NCBI GenBank assembly: GCA_964487255.1
Contig: CAZAQV010000001.1
Coordinates: 1-64,000, forward strand
DNA from: CAZAQV01 sp964487255
GTDB taxonomy: Bacteria > Myxococcota_A > Polyangia > Polyangiales > CAZAQV01
Length of the DNA stretch: 64,000 nucleotides
Direction of reading: 5' to 3'
Position numbers and translations under genes: made by a program. Under the pieces are notes generated by a model. That model saw nothing but the letters and a program-made list of their open reading frames with translations, ran no database searches and was not told the origin of the DNA. Each line of letters starts with the position of its first letter. Position 1 is the stretch's first letter. This document shows positions 52,882-61,581 of this stretch, one piece after another.

Positions 52882-52893
52882 ACGCTGGGGCCG

Positions 52894-53649
52894 CTAACTG
52901 GGACCGTGACGGTCGCGGCCCCAGACCGCTCGTGCACGCTTGCTCTTGTTACGGTCTCTCGGCACGTATCGACTGCGTGCAGGACGGTCAGGTTTGTCAG
53001 GTGGGTGGATAAACAGCATCTTGAAGATCACCACCCCGGCCACAAATCCTCCGATGTGCGCGAAGTAAGCAACGCCGCCTCCGCCAACACTGAGGTGGGC
53101 GAGCGAGCCAAAACCGCCGAGAAGCTGCAGCCCAAACCACACGAAGAGAAAAATAAAAGCTGGCACCTCAACAAGTTGGATGAAGATGAAGATGGGCACG
53201 AGCGTGAGGATCCGCGCCCGCGGAAACTTGAGCACGTAAGCGCCGAGCACACCCGCGATGGCACCGGACGCGCCAACCATTGGCACGATGCTATCGGGTG
53301 AGACAACAACCTGGAGCACAACGGCCAGCACACCGCAAGCGATGTAGAAGACCACGAACCGTGCGTGCCCGAGGACGTCTTCGATATTGTCGCCAAACAC
53401 GTAGAGAAACCACATGTTGCTCAAAAAATGCAGCCATCCACCATGCATAAACATGCTGGTAGCCGCCGTCAGTAGGCCTTCACCCTGACTTAAGAACGCT
53501 GGGGTCGCTCCGTACAAGCGCACAAAGTCCTCAAACAACTGCGGTCCGAGCGAAGCCTGGTAGAGCCACACTGCTGTATTCGCCGCGATGATGCAGTAGA
53601 CCACGACCGGCTTGCGGTAGAGCGGATTGACATCACGCAACGGAATCAC
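52894..53649 (-). CDS. Rhomboid-family intramembrane serine protease
   Basis: This 251-aa protein has six or seven spans. The catalytic serine is in GASGAIAG and the histidine in YFAHIGGFVAG; the loop MFMHGGWLHFLSNMWFL is also conserved. It cleaves membrane proteins within or near the bilayer. The C-terminal tail is basic and Pro/Arg-rich. It converges on the upstream lipoprotein gene with 12 nt between stops. The substrate is unknown. Confidence 0.93.
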   Translation of the reverse strand: MIPLRDVNPLYRKPVVVYCIIAANTAVWLYQASLGPQLFEDFVRLYGATPAFLSQGEGLLTAATSMFMHGGWLHFLSNMWFLYVFGDNIEDVLGHARFVVFYIACGVLAVVLQVVVSPDSIVPMVGASGAIAGVLGAYVLKFPRARILTLVPIFIFIQLVEVPAFIFLFVWFGLQLLGGFGSLAHLSVGGGGVAYFAHIGGFVAGVVIFKMLFIHPPDKPDRPARSRYVPRDRNKSKRARAVWGRDRHGPS

Positions 53650-53779
53650 CCAAGGACCCTAACAGCGCGGTGGGCTAGGGACCACGGTTTGCCCAGTGAT
53701 ATCAGCTCGACTCGCCGGAAAGCCTCGTGAAACTGCGCGCGGATTGCCTACGGCGGGTTTCTTGGCTACTCCGGCGCGC

Positions 53780-56521
53780 ATGTTCAAATGCTTCTACTCC
53801 TCCTCTCCACTGACAGCGCTGGCTTTCGTTGCCCTTGGCAGCGCCGCAGCTTGCGGCGGCAGCGCCACGGTAACCACCTCTGAGACGGGTGACGGGACGC
53901 CGCACGCGCTCGCAATCTCAACCACGCCACCGCTCGGCAAACTACCCACGGATGTTCAGCCGCTAAGCTACAACTTGAATCTCACGATCGTTCCCGACCA
54001 GGAGACTTTCTCGGGCACGGCTGCAATCGCGGTTGAACTGAGCGAGTCACGTCGTCAAATCTGGCTGCATGGTCGTGACTTGGAGGTCAGCGCCGCCCAA
54101 GTCATCGTGGAGGGTCAATCACCGGTGAACGCGACTTGGACCCAAGTCGACAAGGACGGTGTGGCAAAGCTTGAGCTGGCAGAGACGGTTCCCGCCGGGC
54201 GCGCAACGATCGCGATCTCGTACGCTGCCAAGTACTCCGAAGCGCTCAACGGCCTCTACCGTGTCAAGAGCGGTGACCATCATTACGCGTTCACACAATT
54301 TGAAGCGATTGACGCGCGACAAGCCTTTCCGAGCTTTGACGAGCCTCGCTTTAAGACACCGTTTGAGGTCAGCATTACGACCAAGAAAGACTACGAAGCC
54401 GCAGCGAATACGCTCGTCGTGCAAACCCAAGACGCCGAGGGGGGCATGAAGACGGTGCGCTATGCCAAGACACGCGCGCTTCCCACTTACCTCATTGCCT
54501 GGGCGGTGGGCCCACTCGACGTCGTGCAAATGCCAGCGATCGCTGCAAATGACGTGCGCAAGGCGCCTCTTCCATACCGTGGCCTGGCCGCGCAAGGAAA
54601 AGGCGAAGAACTCAAGTACGCGCTTGAGCACACACCAGCCCTACTCGAGAACCTCGAGCAGTACTTCGCAAGCCCTTACCCTTACGACAAGCTCGATATC
54701 GTTGCGGTTCCCGATTTCGCAGCCGGCGCGATGGAAAACGCTGGCCTTATCACATTCCGTGAACCACTCCTTCTCATCGACACCGACAACGCGCCGCAAT
54801 GGCAGTACCAATCCTTCGCCTACGTGATGGCGCACGAACTCGCACACCAGTGGTTCGGAAACCTGGTGACGATGCCTTGGTGGGACGACCTTTGGCTCAA
54901 CGAAGCGTTTGCCACATGGATGGGCAACAAAGTCGTTCGCAACGTCAATCCCGAATACCGCGCAGATCTCTCCTTCCTCGACAGCACTGATAGTGCGATG
55001 CGATCGGACTCGCTTGCGAACGCGCGTCGCATCCGTCAGCCAATCGAGAGCAACCATGACATCAGCAATGCGTTTGACAGCATCACCTACAGCAAAGGCG
55101 GTGCTGTTCTGGAAATGTTCGAGCGCTGGCTCGGCGAGGAAACGTTCCGCGATGGCCTGCGACTTCACATGCGCAAACACGCATTCAAGACGGCGACGGC
55201 AGAGGACCTCGTCGCTTCGCTCTCTGAACAGTCTGGACGAGATGTTTCGCCAGTGTTCTTTTCGTTTCTGACGCAACCGGGCGTGCCCTTCCTTAAGACT
55301 TCGCTCGAATGCGGTGAGAAGGATGAGCCGGCCAAACTGTCGATCGAACAATCGCGCTTCTTGCCTCTCGGCTCAGCCGCGAGTGCTGAGCAACATTGGA
55401 CGCTTCCCGTTTGCGTTCGCTACGGCGCGAAAAATGGTGAGCCCAAAACAACATGTTCGCTGATCTCAGAGGCTCAAGCGCAGATGACGCTTGAAGGGGG
55501 TTGCCCGAGCTGGATCATGCCCAACGCCGATGGTGCAGGCTATTACCGCTTTGGCATGGACCCCAAATCGCTCAAGGCTCTTCAAAAAGAGGGTTTCTCT
55601 GAACTGAGCGAGCGCGAGAAGATCGCGTTCGCCCACAGCTTGCAAGCGAGCTTCGACAACGGACAACTCAAGGCGGGGGACCTTTACGAAGCGCTCAAGC
55701 CGATGGCCAAGAGTCCGATTCGACAGGTCGCCTCCACGCCAGCGAGCGAACTCACGTTCGCGTACACGCGACTTGTAGACGAAAAGGTGCGTCCAAAGGT
55801 GGAACGTCGCTCCGCCAAGATTTATCAGCCAACGTTCAAACGCTTGGGCTGGACGGCCAACAAGGACGAGTCACCGGACGACGCATTCCTTCGCATGACG
55901 ATCGTCAACTTCATGACGGACGTCGCCAATGACAAGCGTGTGCGTCGCACTGCAAAACAAAAGGGCGAGGCATATGTTGCCGACGGCAAGGTCAACAGAA
56001 AGGCCGTGAGCTCAGATCTCGCGCCGATCGTGCTTTCGGTGGCGGTTCAAGACGGTGACGAGAGGTTCTTCGATCTCGTCAAAGAGACAGCGCTCACGAA
56101 CGACGATGCGACCACGCGCTCCTTTCTGCTCAGTGCCTTGGCCTCGACCCGGGACGTTGAACGGGGTCAGATTGCGCTAGACCTCTCGTTCGACGAAAGG
56201 GTTCGCACCAATGAAATCTACAACCTGCTGCGACCTCAGTTTGATCAACGCGAGACACGTGAGGCGGCGTGGACGTGGCTGCAGGAGAACTGGGACGCTT
56301 ACGTCAAACGCGTGACCACCGATGGTGCCGGCGGTGCCCCCTACCTCGCGGGAAGCTTCTGCAGCGAAGCCAAGGCCAACGAGGTCGAGGCGTTCTTCAA
56401 GGACAAGGTTGCGGAGCTTCGCGGTGGTCCACGAAACCTCGCAAAAGCACTTGAGGGCATCCGCCTCTGCGCCGCGCAAGTGGAGGCACACACTCAAGAC
56501 GCCAACGCCTACTTTAGGTAG
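53780..56521 (+). CDS. M1-family aminopeptidase, lipoprotein
   Basis: This zinc aminopeptidase of 913 aa (ATG 53780) has a type II signal ending SAAAC, so it is lipid-anchored outside the inner membrane. The family order is intact: beta-sheet N-domain, GAMENAG (~316-322), HELAHQWFGN (zinc ligands H352 and H356) and the third ligand E375 in NEAFAT. A C-terminal helical ERAP1-like domain follows. It removes N-terminal residues from peptides. A family 1 repeat and a terminator lie just downstream. Confidence 0.95.
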   Translation: MFKCFYSSSPLTALAFVALGSAAACGGSATVTTSETGDGTPHALAISTTPPLGKLPTDVQPLSYNLNLTIVPDQETFSGTAAIAVELSESRRQIWLHGRDLEVSAAQVIVEGQSPVNATWTQVDKDGVAKLELAETVPAGRATIAISYAAKYSEALNGLYRVKSGDHHYAFTQFEAIDARQAFPSFDEPRFKTPFEVSITTKKDYEAAANTLVVQTQDAEGGMKTVRYAKTRALPTYLIAWAVGPLDVVQMPAIAANDVRKAPLPYRGLAAQGKGEELKYALEHTPALLENLEQYFASPYPYDKLDIVAVPDFAAGAMENAGLITFREPLLLIDTDNAPQWQYQSFAYVMAHELAHQWFGNLVTMPWWDDLWLNEAFATWMGNKVVRNVNPEYRADLSFLDSTDSAMRSDSLANARRIRQPIESNHDISNAFDSITYSKGGAVLEMFERWLGEETFRDGLRLHMRKHAFKTATAEDLVASLSEQSGRDVSPVFFSFLTQPGVPFLKTSLECGEKDEPAKLSIEQSRFLPLGSAASAEQHWTLPVCVRYGAKNGEPKTTCSLISEAQAQMTLEGGCPSWIMPNADGAGYYRFGMDPKSLKALQKEGFSELSEREKIAFAHSLQASFDNGQLKAGDLYEALKPMAKSPIRQVASTPASELTFAYTRLVDEKVRPKVERRSAKIYQPTFKRLGWTANKDESPDDAFLRMTIVNFMTDVANDKRVRRTAKQKGEAYVADGKVNRKAVSSDLAPIVLSVAVQDGDERFFDLVKETALTNDDATTRSFLLSALASTRDVERGQIALDLSFDERVRTNEIYNLLRPQFDQRETREAAWTWLQENWDAYVKRVTTDGAGGAPYLAGSFCSEAKANEVEAFFKDKVAELRGGPRNLAKALEGIRLCAAQVEAHTQDANAYFR

Positions 56522-56541
56522 CCGCGAAGAACCAGCGGATG

Positions 56542-56623
56542 GCGTGATGAGCGTGCGCAGCCAAAGAAGCTCGATGTGCTACCAGCACATCGCTGGCTTC
56601 GACGCGTAGCCGCGAAGAACCAG
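56542..56623 (-). repeat. Dispersed palindromic repeat, family 1 copy 4
   Basis: On the minus strand it starts CTGGTTCTTCGCGGCTAC, has the core GATGTGC-TGGTA-GCACATC (56591-56573) and ends TGCGCACGCTCATCACGCC. The same head sequence is repeated at 56519-56537, where its TAG overlaps the stop codon of the M1 peptidase gene. Confidence 0.75.
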
Positions 56624-56630
56624 CAGACGA

Positions 56631-56664
56631 GCGTCTGACGTAGCGTCGGACGCCTTTCTGCTTT
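56631..56664 (+). terminator. Terminator after the M1 aminopeptidase gene
   Basis: GCGTCTGACG pairs with CGTCGGACGC (10 bp, one G-T pair) around a TAG loop, followed by CTTTCTGCTTT. The ettA start is 15 nt further on. Confidence 0.65.
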
Positions 56665-56678
56665 AAAGAGAATAACCC

Positions 56679-58352
56679 ATGGCGGATTATATTTTTACGA
56701 TGCAGGACCTCAAGAAGGTCCATCAGCCAAACCGCACGATCGTCGAAGACGTGTACTTGTCTTTTTTGCCCGGCGCCAAAATTGGCGTCGTTGGTGTGAA
56801 CGGCTCCGGAAAGAGCACGATCTTACGCATCATGGCCGGCGAGGACAAAGAGTTCACAGGCGAGGCATGGCTACGTCCTGGCGCAACCGTGGGGTATGTA
56901 CCGCAAGAGCCTGATATCGGCGATCACACGACGGTCAAAGAAGCCGTCGAAGAGGCCGTCAAAGAAACAAAGGCCGTCATGCAAGAGTTCGAAGAACTCA
57001 GCATGAAGCTGGGCGAGCCGATGAGCGATGACGAGATGACCAAGCTGCTCGAAAAGCAGGGTCAGCTTCAGGATAAAATCGACGCCGTCGACGGGTGGAA
57101 CCTCGACCATACGCTCGAACTGGCGATGGAAGCACTGCGTCTTCCACCAGCAGAGGCCGACCCATCTGTTCTTTCGGGCGGCGAGAAGCGTCGCATCGCA
57201 CTCTGCCAGACTTTGCTTCGCAAGCCGGACCTACTCCTTCTCGATGAGCCGACCAACCATCTCGACGCCGAGACCGTTGCGTGGCTTGAAGGTCACCTGC
57301 AAAGTTACGGCGGGTGCATCGTTTGCGTAACGCACGATCGCTACTTTCTCGACAATGTCGCCGAGTGGATCTTGGAGATCGACCACGGCAAGGCGATACC
57401 TTTCAAAGGTAACTACTCGTCGTGGCTGGAACAGAAGCGAGAGCGCCTCGCTCAAGAAGAGAAACAAGAATCTGCACGAAAGAAAAAGATTGCTAACGAA
57501 ATCGACTGGGTGCGTTCGTCACAGAAGGCGCGACAAAGCAAGAGCAAAGCCCGACTAGCAGCCTTTGAGACCTTGGTCGCAGATGCCGCAGACAAGCGAC
57601 GTTCCGACAACGAAGTGCAAATTCCCCCTGGTCCCCGACTCGGAGACTCGGTCATCAAAGTCGAGGCTGTAACCAAAGCCTATGGCGACAAACTGCTGGT
57701 CGAGAACCTCGACATGCTGATCCCGCGCGGCGCGATCGTCGGCATTGTAGGGCCCAACGGTGCCGGTAAGACGACGCTCTTCCGCATGATCGTCGGAGAA
57801 GAGACGCCCGATTCTGGCCGCATCCACGTCGGCGAAACCGTGGAACTTGCCTACGTCGACCAAAACCGGGACGCGCTCGACGGCGACAAGACCGTGTACG
57901 AAGAGATCAGCGAGGGCAGCGACGAGATGCTCGTCGGTAAGCGCGAGATCAAGTCGCGCGCGTACTGTGGGTGGTTCAATTTCAAGGGCAGCGACCAGCA
58001 GAAGCCCGTGAAGAATCTCTCCGGCGGCGAGCGCAACCGCGTGCACCTGGCGAAGCTCCTCAAGTCGGGTGGCAACGTTCTACTGCTCGACGAGCCAACG
58101 AACGACCTCGATGTTGAAACGCTTCAGTCGCTCGAGCAAGCGCTGCTCGAGTTCCCCGGCTGCGCGCTCATCGTGAGCCACGATCGCTGGTTTCTCGACC
58201 GCGTGGCGACGCACATTTTGGCGTTCGAAGGTGACAGCCAAACGGTCTTTCTTGAGGGCTCCTACCAGGACTATGCAGCCGACCGAAAACGCCGCTTGGG
58301 CGATGACGCCGAAATCCCCAAGCGAATCAAGTATCGCCGCCTCACCAAGTAG
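56679..58352 (+). CDS. ettA: Energy-dependent translational throttle protein EttA (ABC-F)
   Basis: EttA is an ABC-F ATPase that binds the ribosomal E site and couples energy state to translation. The 557-aa protein has two ATP-binding cassettes (GVNGSGKST and LSGGEKRR; GPNGAGKTT and LSGGERNR), a charged inter-domain linker around 240-300 and an arm insertion in the first cassette, giving the EttA length and order. ABC-F proteins of other branches differ in linker and arm, so the EttA assignment is good but not certain. Confidence 0.93.
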   Translation: MADYIFTMQDLKKVHQPNRTIVEDVYLSFLPGAKIGVVGVNGSGKSTILRIMAGEDKEFTGEAWLRPGATVGYVPQEPDIGDHTTVKEAVEEAVKETKAVMQEFEELSMKLGEPMSDDEMTKLLEKQGQLQDKIDAVDGWNLDHTLELAMEALRLPPAEADPSVLSGGEKRRIALCQTLLRKPDLLLLDEPTNHLDAETVAWLEGHLQSYGGCIVCVTHDRYFLDNVAEWILEIDHGKAIPFKGNYSSWLEQKRERLAQEEKQESARKKKIANEIDWVRSSQKARQSKSKARLAAFETLVADAADKRRSDNEVQIPPGPRLGDSVIKVEAVTKAYGDKLLVENLDMLIPRGAIVGIVGPNGAGKTTLFRMIVGEETPDSGRIHVGETVELAYVDQNRDALDGDKTVYEEISEGSDEMLVGKREIKSRAYCGWFNFKGSDQQKPVKNLSGGERNRVHLAKLLKSGGNVLLLDEPTNDLDVETLQSLEQALLEFPGCALIVSHDRWFLDRVATHILAFEGDSQTVFLEGSYQDYAADRKRRLGDDAEIPKRIKYRRLTK

Positions 58353-58364
58353 AGCGACAAGACT

Positions 58365-58423
58365 GGACAGTGCCGCTATGTCGTCAAGCTGACAGACGCG
58401 GACAGTGGGTTGTGTCGTCAAGG
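58365..58423 (+). repeat. GGACAGTG / TGTCGTCAAG repeat (family 3)
   Basis: Two adjacent units start at 58365 and 58400: GGACAGTG, 5-6 variable bases, TGTCGTCAAG. The second shares the 16-mer GGTTGTGTCGTCAAGG with the minus strand at 47568-47583. It begins 12 nt after the ettA stop. Confidence 0.5.
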
Positions 58424-58530
58424 ACATACGGGCCGAAATGCCGTGTGTCTTCGTCTATTTGTTCGTCAGTTTTGTACACCAGAGTCGGTCGGTGGTAACG
58501 TCTCGGCCCTCAGACAAGGAGTCTATAAAC

Positions 58531-59424
58531 ATGCGACTAGCTTTTGCTTCCCTTCTTCTCTCGATCTCCCTACTCGCGGCTTGTGGCGGCGACGATGGCC
58601 CGTCCGGACCCACGGTCTCTCTCACGTTTGAGAACCTCCCGACGCTCGGCGCAGGGTACGTGTATGAAGCATGGGTCGTGGTGGGCGGCGAGCCCGTCTC
58701 GGCCGGAACGTTCGGCACCCGCCCAAGCTTCACGGGTGCCTTCATCGCCGACGATGCCAGCGCAGCTACGGCCGTTCTAATCTCGATCGAGCCGAACCCG
58801 GACATGAACCCGGCACCCTCAAACACCAAGATTCTTGGCGGCGATATTGTGGATGGCAGCGCAACATTGACGATCGGGCACGGCGGAGCCCTCGGAAGCG
58901 ACTACACCGAGGCCACTGGCAAGTTCGTGCTCGCCACGCCAACAACGAGCGCGACCAACGATGAAAATCAAGGCATTTGGTTTGCGACAGACACCCCGAC
59001 GGGCACACTTCCGCTTTCGAGTTTGATGCTGCCCGCAGTCGCCACAGGATGGACCTACGAGGGTTGGGTCATCGACACCAGCACCAACCCTCCAACGCCT
59101 CATTCCACGGGCAAGTTCATCGACGGCGACCCGACGAAGGGCGATGACGACAATGCAGGCCCCGACGCAGGGACCGAAAACCTGGCGCAAGCACGCGAGT
59201 TCGCGGGCCAAGACTACATTGATCCCGCGCGTGTTCTGTCGATGAACCACCAAGCTGCGATCACGATCGAGCCCGTCCCAGACGACAAGCCAAACGAACC
59301 GTTCGCCCTCAAACCTCTAGCGAATACGATCACAATGGCCGTGGCGCCGCAAGCACAAGACTTCGTCAACCAGTACGCGAGCGACGCCAGCGCCCTCGTT
59401 AAGGGAAGCGCGACGGTCCAATAG
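58531..59424 (+). CDS. Lipoprotein with two RskA-like (anti-sigma-type) domains
   Basis: This lipoprotein of 297 aa starts at the ATG at 58531 (AAGGAG 9 nt upstream) with lipobox LLAAC. Two similar modules follow, the first with GYVYEAWVVVGGEPVSAGTF and the second with GWTYEGWVIDTSTNPPTPHS. Each resembles the extracytoplasmic RskA-type domain of anti-sigma factors. No cytoplasmic sigma-binding part or membrane helix is present. It may act as an orphan sensor-type domain at the cell surface. A strong terminator follows. Confidence 0.75.
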   Translation: MRLAFASLLLSISLLAACGGDDGPSGPTVSLTFENLPTLGAGYVYEAWVVVGGEPVSAGTFGTRPSFTGAFIADDASAATAVLISIEPNPDMNPAPSNTKILGGDIVDGSATLTIGHGGALGSDYTEATGKFVLATPTTSATNDENQGIWFATDTPTGTLPLSSLMLPAVATGWTYEGWVIDTSTNPPTPHSTGKFIDGDPTKGDDDNAGPDAGTENLAQAREFAGQDYIDPARVLSMNHQAAITIEPVPDDKPNEPFALKPLANTITMAVAPQAQDFVNQYASDASALVKGSATVQ

Positions 59425-59446
59425 TAGCCCTATGCTGATCAACGGG

Positions 59447-59477
59447 CGCCGCTTTCCTCCGGGAAGGCGGCGTTTTT
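59447..59477 (+). terminator. Rho-independent terminator
   Basis: CGCCGCTTTCC pairs with GGAAGGCGGCG (11 bp, one G-T pair) around a TCCG tetraloop, followed by TTTTT. It ends transcription of the RskA-like lipoprotein gene. Confidence 0.88.
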
Positions 59478-59557
59478 CGTTCGCTCTGCCCCGCCCAAAC
59501 GACTGACTTGTCCCGCTGCGGATCGGGTGGTAGACACGCCTCACACCAAAACGGAAT

Positions 59558-59628
59558 TCCCGGTTCGTCTAATGGCAGGACAGCGGTTTTTGGTGCCGCG
59601 AATGGTGGTTCGAATCCATCACCGGGAA
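59558..59628 (+). tRNA. tRNA-Gln (anticodon UUG)
   Basis: A full cloverleaf can be drawn: acceptor TCCCGGT/ACCGGGA, D arm GTC...GAC, anticodon stem GCGGT/GCCGC with a seven-base loop TTTTGGT placing TTG at positions 34-36, and T arm GGTGG/CCATC with TTCGAAT. CCA is not encoded. Two family 1 repeats follow within 165 nt. Confidence 0.95.
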
Positions 59629-59634
59629 CTCTAT

Positions 59635-59716
59635 CTCTGGCTCTTCGCCTAACGTTCGAGTCGGTTCACGTTGTGCAAATAGCACAACGAAACCTTTGGC
59701 TCTCTGGGCTCATCAC
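59635..59716 (+). repeat. Dispersed palindromic repeat, family 1 copy 5
   Basis: It begins CTCTGGCTCTTCGCC 6 nt after the tRNA, has the core GTTGTGC-AAATA-GCACAAC (59670-59688) and ends CTGGGCTCATCAC. Compared with copy 1, matching changes in both arms preserve pairing. Confidence 0.75.
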
Positions 59717-59718
59717 AC

Positions 59719-59801
59719 CTTTGGCTCTTCACGGCTCCGTTTCAGAACCAACGATGTGCACATAGCACATCGGGTTCTTCGGACTTTCGCACGTTCATCG
59801 C
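59719..59801 (+). repeat. Dispersed palindromic repeat, family 1 copy 6
   Basis: It begins CTTTGGCTCTTCACGGCTCC, has the core GATGTGC-ACATA-GCACATC (59753-59771) and ends CTTTCGCACGTTCATCGCG. It follows copy 5 by 2 nt, making a tandem pair. Confidence 0.75.
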
Positions 59802-59958
59802 GGGCCTACTCCTTGTTCTTCACCTTTTGTCTCACTGGGCTCAACACATTCGGCTCTTCGCTAACCTTTCTCTTCCAAGCAACTTTGTGCTTTCCCCCTG
59901 CCGCTCGATCAGCCGATTCGTTGGCATTCGTCTCAAGTTACGATATGCGCTCTTCGCA

Positions 59959-61566
59959 ATGATTATACGCATCGTGGTAGGTCTGGTCTTCCCCTTCGCT
60001 GTTTTCGGCTGCAGCTGCAATGACGAACCGCGGATGAATCCGGATTCGGACGCGGCGACACACGACGCTTCGCCAGAGGCCGCGGTCGCGTGCACACCAG
60101 ACCTATCGCGCTGCAAACCAGGCGACTCGAAGGTTCCCCAGCTCTGCACGACCGACATGCAGTGGCAAGATCAGGCGGCTTGTGGGGACAACAGCGTCTG
60201 CATCAGCGGTGAGTGCGTCGCACCATGCGAGGGGGTAGACGGCGAACAAAGCAACCTCGGTTGTGAGTTCTGGCCAGCAACTATCCCTGGCAATCGTTAC
60301 ACAGACATTCACGAGTATTCGTTCGGCGTATACCTCACCAATCCGAATGCCGAAGAAGTCTCCATCGAGATCACCCGCAAGGCCACAAGCTTAGTGCAAG
60401 AAGAGACGCTTGCCGCCCAGGAGTCGAAGTTTGTGATCCTCGACTGGGAGGAGGCCTTTGCACGCTCGCGGACCTCCTCCTTTCACGTAGGCGGTGCCTA
60501 CCGCGTGCGCGCCGACCGCCCCATCGTGGCCTACCAAGTTGTCTCCACCAGCGGAAATCTACCCGACGATACGATTGGAGACGCCGCGGCCGAAGTCGCG
60601 CTCATGCTACCTACGCCGGCGCTAGGTGAGCGCTACACGATCTTGACATACCCAGGCCATATCTTTACGGAGCAGATCCGTTATGGCGGCACCGCGAGCA
60701 TCGTGGCCACCGCCGAAGGCACGACGATGGTGACGATCGACGCCCGCGACGACTTCACCGCGGGAACGCAAGACGGCGCAGAAGTTAACGCAATCGCGGC
60801 CAACACCACACAGGTTTTCGAGATGCTGCAGGGCGATGCTTTGCACTTGGTCGGAGAAGCCCCAGGAGACGTCACCGGCACGGTGATCTCCTCTACAGCG
60901 CCCGTCGCGGTCTACACAGGAAACTACAGCGCACGCATCCCCGTAGACAAAGACAGCACGAGCGATATGATCTTCGAACAACAACCCCCTGACCGAAGTT
61001 GGGGCAAAGCGTTCGTGGTCTCGTCGGTTGGCACCATCCCCTCGAGGGTGCGAATCGTGGCGCAGACAGACAACACGCAGCTCTCCTTTCCAAACGACAT
61101 TACCGCGGAACAGCCGGTGCTCTTGAGTGGTGAAGTCTTCGAAATGGCGGTTCCCGACGATTCGGTGTTTACGGTCAACGCCACCGAGCCGATCCTGGTG
61201 GGTCAGTTCACAGTTTCCGAAACCGATGGCACGGAAGATAGCTCCCCTTCTTTTGTTGTGATTACTCCCGTCGAGCAATACCAAGACACTCTTTCCTTCT
61301 TCACGCCAGACTCACACCCCACGAGCTTCGTGCACCTCTACGGGACAATGGCTTCCGCGCCTCAGGTCGACGGCGAGAGTTTGCCCACCTCTGCGTTTAG
61401 TGTGGTCTCAGGTTCCGAGTTTGGTGTCTGGCGGTGGAAGATTCTCCCCGGCCAGCATACCGTTCTTGCTGCCGATCCGGTTGGCACAGTGATCTTTGGA
61501 AAAGAAAGCTTCCTCACCTACGCGTATCCGGCCGGAGGAAACTTGCGCACCATCGTCGTCCGTTAG
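59959..61566 (+). CDS. IgGFc-binding-like lipoprotein
   Basis: This 535-aa protein (ATG 59959) has a signal and lipobox (FAVFGCSC). A Cys-rich segment (~45-95) leads to a large beta-rich domain that resembles the IgGFc-binding N-terminal family. Family-like pieces include GCEFWPATIPGNRYTD, YSFGVYLTNPNAEEVSIEI and ESKFVILDWEEAF. Bacterial members are known from Myxococcota; binding to immunoglobulin is a name inherited from animal proteins and is not implied here. The frame upstream to 59827 lies in repeats. The downstream gene is convergent. Confidence 0.82.
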   Translation: MIIRIVVGLVFPFAVFGCSCNDEPRMNPDSDAATHDASPEAAVACTPDLSRCKPGDSKVPQLCTTDMQWQDQAACGDNSVCISGECVAPCEGVDGEQSNLGCEFWPATIPGNRYTDIHEYSFGVYLTNPNAEEVSIEITRKATSLVQEETLAAQESKFVILDWEEAFARSRTSSFHVGGAYRVRADRPIVAYQVVSTSGNLPDDTIGDAAAEVALMLPTPALGERYTILTYPGHIFTEQIRYGGTASIVATAEGTTMVTIDARDDFTAGTQDGAEVNAIAANTTQVFEMLQGDALHLVGEAPGDVTGTVISSTAPVAVYTGNYSARIPVDKDSTSDMIFEQQPPDRSWGKAFVVSSVGTIPSRVRIVAQTDNTQLSFPNDITAEQPVLLSGEVFEMAVPDDSVFTVNATEPILVGQFTVSETDGTEDSSPSFVVITPVEQYQDTLSFFTPDSHPTSFVHLYGTMASAPQVDGESLPTSAFSVVSGSEFGVWRWKILPGQHTVLAADPVGTVIFGKESFLTYAYPAGGNLRTIVVR

Positions 61567-61581
61567 GGGGCAAGCGGCCAA

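Larger units (their letters stand above)
59629..59958. other. 330-nt repeat-filled region after tRNA-Gln
   Basis: No credible gene. It holds two full family 1 repeats and a partial one (GGCTCTTCGCTAACCT at ~59850). The extension of the next gene's reading frame back to 59827 runs through the partial repeat and is not supported. Confidence 0.6.

Noticed and set aside
59508..59765. Small open frame across tRNA-Gln
   Set aside because: It encodes the well-known spurious peptide arising from translating a tRNA gene; the cloverleaf is complete.
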